Assembly: GCA_000827495.1 (NCBI GenBank)
Contig: KN817717.1
Span: 1-45,331, forward strand
Direction of reading: 5' to 3'
DNA: 45,331 nt
Source of the DNA: Hypholoma sublateritium FD-334 SS-4
Taxonomy: Eukaryota; Basidiomycota; Agaricomycetes; Agaricales; Strophariaceae
The notes beneath the pieces are model-generated. The model was not told the DNA's origin. It was given only the letters and a program-made list of their open reading frames with translations, and did not search any database. Within the stretch, counting starts at the first letter, position 1. Each line of letters begins with the position of its first letter. This document shows positions 43,127-45,331 of this stretch, piece by piece. Made by a program: the position numbers and the translations under genes.

Positions 43127-44474
43127 GACCTATTCAGCATCAGGAAGCTGGAGGATGAGTCTCTGCAGTCCCTCATGAACAGAGTGGATACTGCAATCCA
43201 CAGGATCCAGGATCTTTGGCCTAGGGACTTCACTCTCACCAACTTGGATGATGAGCTGGCAAGCATGACACTCATAAGGGCGCTTCCTGATGAGTATAGT
43301 GGCTTTGCTTCGTCTCTCCTACTGCTGGACAAGCTGGAGAAGGCTACCATTCAACAGGCCTTTGTTTCTGANGAATCCCAACGTCGCCATCGNGCTTCTG
43401 CCGCCCCCAACGTCGCCTCTGCACTGGCAGCAACCTCATCTNGCCCTCATGCATCCTCTACCACTGAATGCNAGTTTTGNGGCCGTTTGGGGCANGTTCA
43501 AGCNACCTGCAGNTCATACAAGGATCACCAAGCGANNGCNAAGCAACGAGCACAATCTGGACCTTGGAGGGGTGGCCAGAAAGCGAAGAAAGCGGATGAA
43601 ACAGACAAGGAACCCAAGAAGGAGTTTGCTGGAAATGCAAGTGCCCTCTCCACATCCACTCCTACAGGCCTCCAGAGCGATGCTGACCTCCACTGGCTTG
43701 CAGACATGGGTGCCACTAGTCATATAACACCCCACTACGCCTGGATGCGCAATTATCATTGTCCCCATTCAACTTGCAGACAACACTATTGTTCATTCAG
43801 CTGGGATTGGGAGTGTGGTGATCAACCCTGTCATTAATGGGTCGGATGCGCGTCCTGTAGAGCTTACATGANTACTGCATGTTCCCCAGCTTCGCAATAA
43901 TCTATTATCTTGTCTTTTCCTCACCAAACGCAAAGGGATTCGCATGGAAGTGGATGAGAGCAAGATGTACTTCAAACATGACGGAACGACGCTATTTACA
44001 GCCTCTGTCACCCACCAGAACACTGGTATTGTGGATGCTTCAACTGAGCTCAATCCAGAGTCTGCACATGCAGCTTCAACTCTTCCATTGGATATCAATC
44101 TTTGGCATCATCGCTGCATGCACCACAGTCACTCTACGATCACGAAACTGATACAGGGCAATCTCGTCATTGGTCTCGTCGTTTCTGCAAAGAATCAGCC
44201 CGATCCGATTTGCGAAGTTTGCTTGGCAGGCAAGATGACATCTGGCACATTTCCAACCTCTGACAGTCATTCTGAGCATCTGCTTGAATTGGTTCATTCT
44301 GACCTTCATGGGCCTCTCCCTGTTGCCACACCGGAAGGATATCGCTACTGGATGACCTTTATCGATGACTGCACCAAACTGCAAGCTGTCATGTACCTCC
44401 AATGCAAATCTGACGCATTTGATGCGTTTAAAACGTTCAAAGCGTACACTGAGAACCAGCTCAATGCAAAAATC
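43127..44474 (+). pseudogene. Copia-1 Gag-Pol continuation: zinc knuckle, protease, integrase start
   Basis: Gag resumes (DLFSIRKLEDESLQSLMNRV, then a CCHC knuckle blurred by ambiguous bases near 43470-43515). The protease active site reads HWLADMGATSHITP, where the family has DTG, so the catalytic motif is altered (43703-43714). A frameshift lies near 43760 and a TGA near 43869 stands where Arg is expected. The pre-integrase zinc finger (WHHRCMHH ... CEVCLAGK) and the integrase core start (HSDLHGPLPVATPEGYRYW, FIDDCTKL) follow. The element breaks off at 44474 where the antisense LTR of copia-2 is inserted. Confidence 0.86.
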
Positions 44475-44616
44475 TGTTAAAGGTGGCGAGTTCAGGAACG
44501 TGCAAGGCACCTGCTGTCCGAGTTTCGCGTTCTCAGCGTGTCAGATGAAGCAGCAACAAAGGCCTGAAGTCCGAAGTGAGTAACTGAGTATATTGAGAGA
44601 GAAACAAGCTATCTAC

Positions 44617-44863
44617 TGTTAGAATCACCGGATCGGGTGACCTTGGAAAAAGTAGTGACTAGACCTGGGTTTGAACCAAGGACCTTTCCCAAACTAGGGG
44701 GGATGCTCTAACCACTGAGCTATCCAGTCATATTGGTACAAGGCGGTGNGAAGGGTTTGACTAGAACCCAACAGCCAGGTGTGCAGGCACATGTGGATAC
44801 TTCTGACCCACGCCAGTGCAGGGACCTTCTGCCGTTAGTAAGCGAACGTATCAACTTCTAACA
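44617..44863. mobile_element. Solo LTR containing a tRNA-like gene (LTR2)
   Basis: 247 bp, TGTTAGAATC...CTTCTAACA, flanked by TCTAC at 44612-44616 and 44864-44868. It is inserted in the copia-2 3' LTR; the homologous copia-1 LTR lacks it (site near 40391). It shares its first 125 bp with LTR1, including the tRNA-like unit, and then differs. Confidence 0.88.
44657..44729 (-). tRNA. tRNA-like gene inside LTR2, isotype unclear
   Basis: Acceptor strands GACTGGA and TCTAGTC pair; compared with LTR1 one C-G pair has become T-A, a compensatory difference. D stem GCTC/GAGC; T arm CTTGG-TTCAAAC-CCAGG. A and B boxes are intact and a TTTTT terminator follows (AAAAA at 44647-44651 on the plus strand). 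The anticodon arm is TCCC/GGGA with an imperfect fifth pair. Confidence 0.68.
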
Positions 44864-44979
44864 TCTACTTGCCTGAAGTCCGAAGTGAGTAACTAAGGAC
44901 TTCAGGACGAGGCTCTGCAGCTACAAGTACATGCATCACATGATCAGAATGATCTGAGACTGAAAAGGTAATTCTAACA

Positions 44980-45331
44980 TCCCCCCCTAACCTGAGCAGT
45001 CTCTAAAGACGAAATGAAAAGAGAGATTTTTTATTTTTATTTTTTTGAAATCCGAGGGCCCATTGGTGCCCCCATTTATTGCGCGGTGCTCGAACACAAC
45101 CCGCGGGGTACACTACTACAATCGATGTATGCTAATGCACTACTATGGAACAGAGTCCGTNCCACTCTGTCGAAGTGGCGGTCGAAAGGGTCGCCCTGGA
45201 AAAGGGGCAATGCATTGCGACTATTATGGGGCGAAGAAATGAAAAGAGAGAAACAAACACACTAAGGATGGATGCCCATCCTGTCTCTGCAGAACTGGAC
45301 CTTGGCTGCAAGAAATGGCTGGGTGAGGATG
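44980..45331 (-). mobile_element. Copia-2 internal 3' region
   Basis: Sequence just upstream of the copia-2 3' LTR on the minus strand: polypurine tract (44980-44988), then non-coding or C-terminal pol sequence interrupted by the 209 bp retroposon. No pol motif is recognisable in the roughly 130 bp left. Confidence 0.55.
45027..45235 (-). mobile_element. SINE-like retroposon with 16 bp target duplication
   Basis: 209 bp with an A-rich tail on the minus strand (T-rich at 45027-45047), flanked by a perfect GAAATGAAAAGAGAGA duplication (45011-45026 and 45236-45251). The body matches 42921-43101 (CAATGCATTGCCCC, GTTGTGTTCGAGCACC, CAATAAATGGGGGC). The B-box-like stretch supports a tRNA-derived SINE; a strongly 5'-truncated LINE tail is the alternative. 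Confidence 0.85.

Larger units (their letters stand above)
44475..44979 (-). repeat. Copia-2 3' LTR, antisense, with an LTR inserted in it
   Basis: On the minus strand it reads TGTTAGAATTACC...CCACCTTTAACA and matches the copia-1 5' LTR, including the repeated GTTACTCACTTCGG block. Without the nested LTR2 and its 5 bp duplication it is about 253 bp. A polypurine tract (AGGGGGGGA on the minus strand, 44980-44988) abuts its start, which identifies it as a 3' LTR of an element extending right, out of the window. Confidence 0.85.

Noticed and set aside
44617..44979. A single 363 bp LTR ending at the second TAACA
   Set aside because: The flanks do not match; ending at 44863 gives a perfect TCTAC duplication and leaves a normal copia LTR.

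Overview
This window is eukaryotic and reads as a repeat island from a filamentous fungus, most likely a mushroom-type basidiomycete (inference). The pointers are 54-71 bp GT-AG introns, Ty3/gypsy and Ty1/copia elements of the kinds common in Agaricomycetes, a LINE whose ORF2 carries APE, RT and RNase H, a Mutator-like transposase with a SWIM zinc finger, and an XPG/FEN-like gene family remnant. No intact host gene is recognised. Nearly everything that can be named is a mobile element, and most of it is broken by stops, frameshifts or later insertions.

Layout. 1-843: end of a foldback-type element inserted in a hAT transposase gene (one 71 bp intron). 844-2389: palindromic element D1. 2390-3781: gypsy reverse transcriptase remnant, ended by MITE C1. 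4594-9730: degraded sequence with an XPG-family pseudogene on the minus strand (about 7690-6760). 9731-16050: elements B1, B2 and A3 with featureless spacers. 16051-25140: a gypsy element with gag, protease, RNase H, integrase and a chromodomain-like tail, interrupted by D2 (RT lost), by MITE E and by B3; removal of E or B3 at its target duplication restores the gypsy reading frame. 25141-29374: a 4.2 kb near-palindromic element (A-full) carrying a solo LTR that contains a tRNA-like gene. 29375-32594 and 36929-39979: minus-strand LINE sequence; the larger LINE (LINE-A) is split by a 3.9 kb MULE with a 9 bp target duplication and by a solo LTR placed at the same site. 40282-44474: a copia element inserted in another LINE ORF1 fragment and itself interrupted by a 2 kb LINE-containing composite with a poly(A) tail. 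44475-end: the 3' LTR of a second, opposite copia, which contains another tRNA-bearing LTR, followed by a 209 bp retroposon with a 16 bp target duplication.

Two themes tie the window together. First, one non-autonomous DNA-transposon group (here A, B, C, D, F, G) fills roughly a third of it. Its members share termini of the type CANCCA...GCTG, dense GGGCAGTTGCC motifs and, for A and D, kilobase inverted arms. Second, coding remnants carry mostly C-to-T / G-to-A type lesions (Arg to stop, Trp to stop, catalytic Asp to Asn) and the MITE-like elements are almost free of CpG, which suggests methylation-linked or RIP-like decay. The most unusual objects are the LTRs that carry a complete Pol III type tRNA unit (A box, B box, T-tract terminator), of which three copies are visible.
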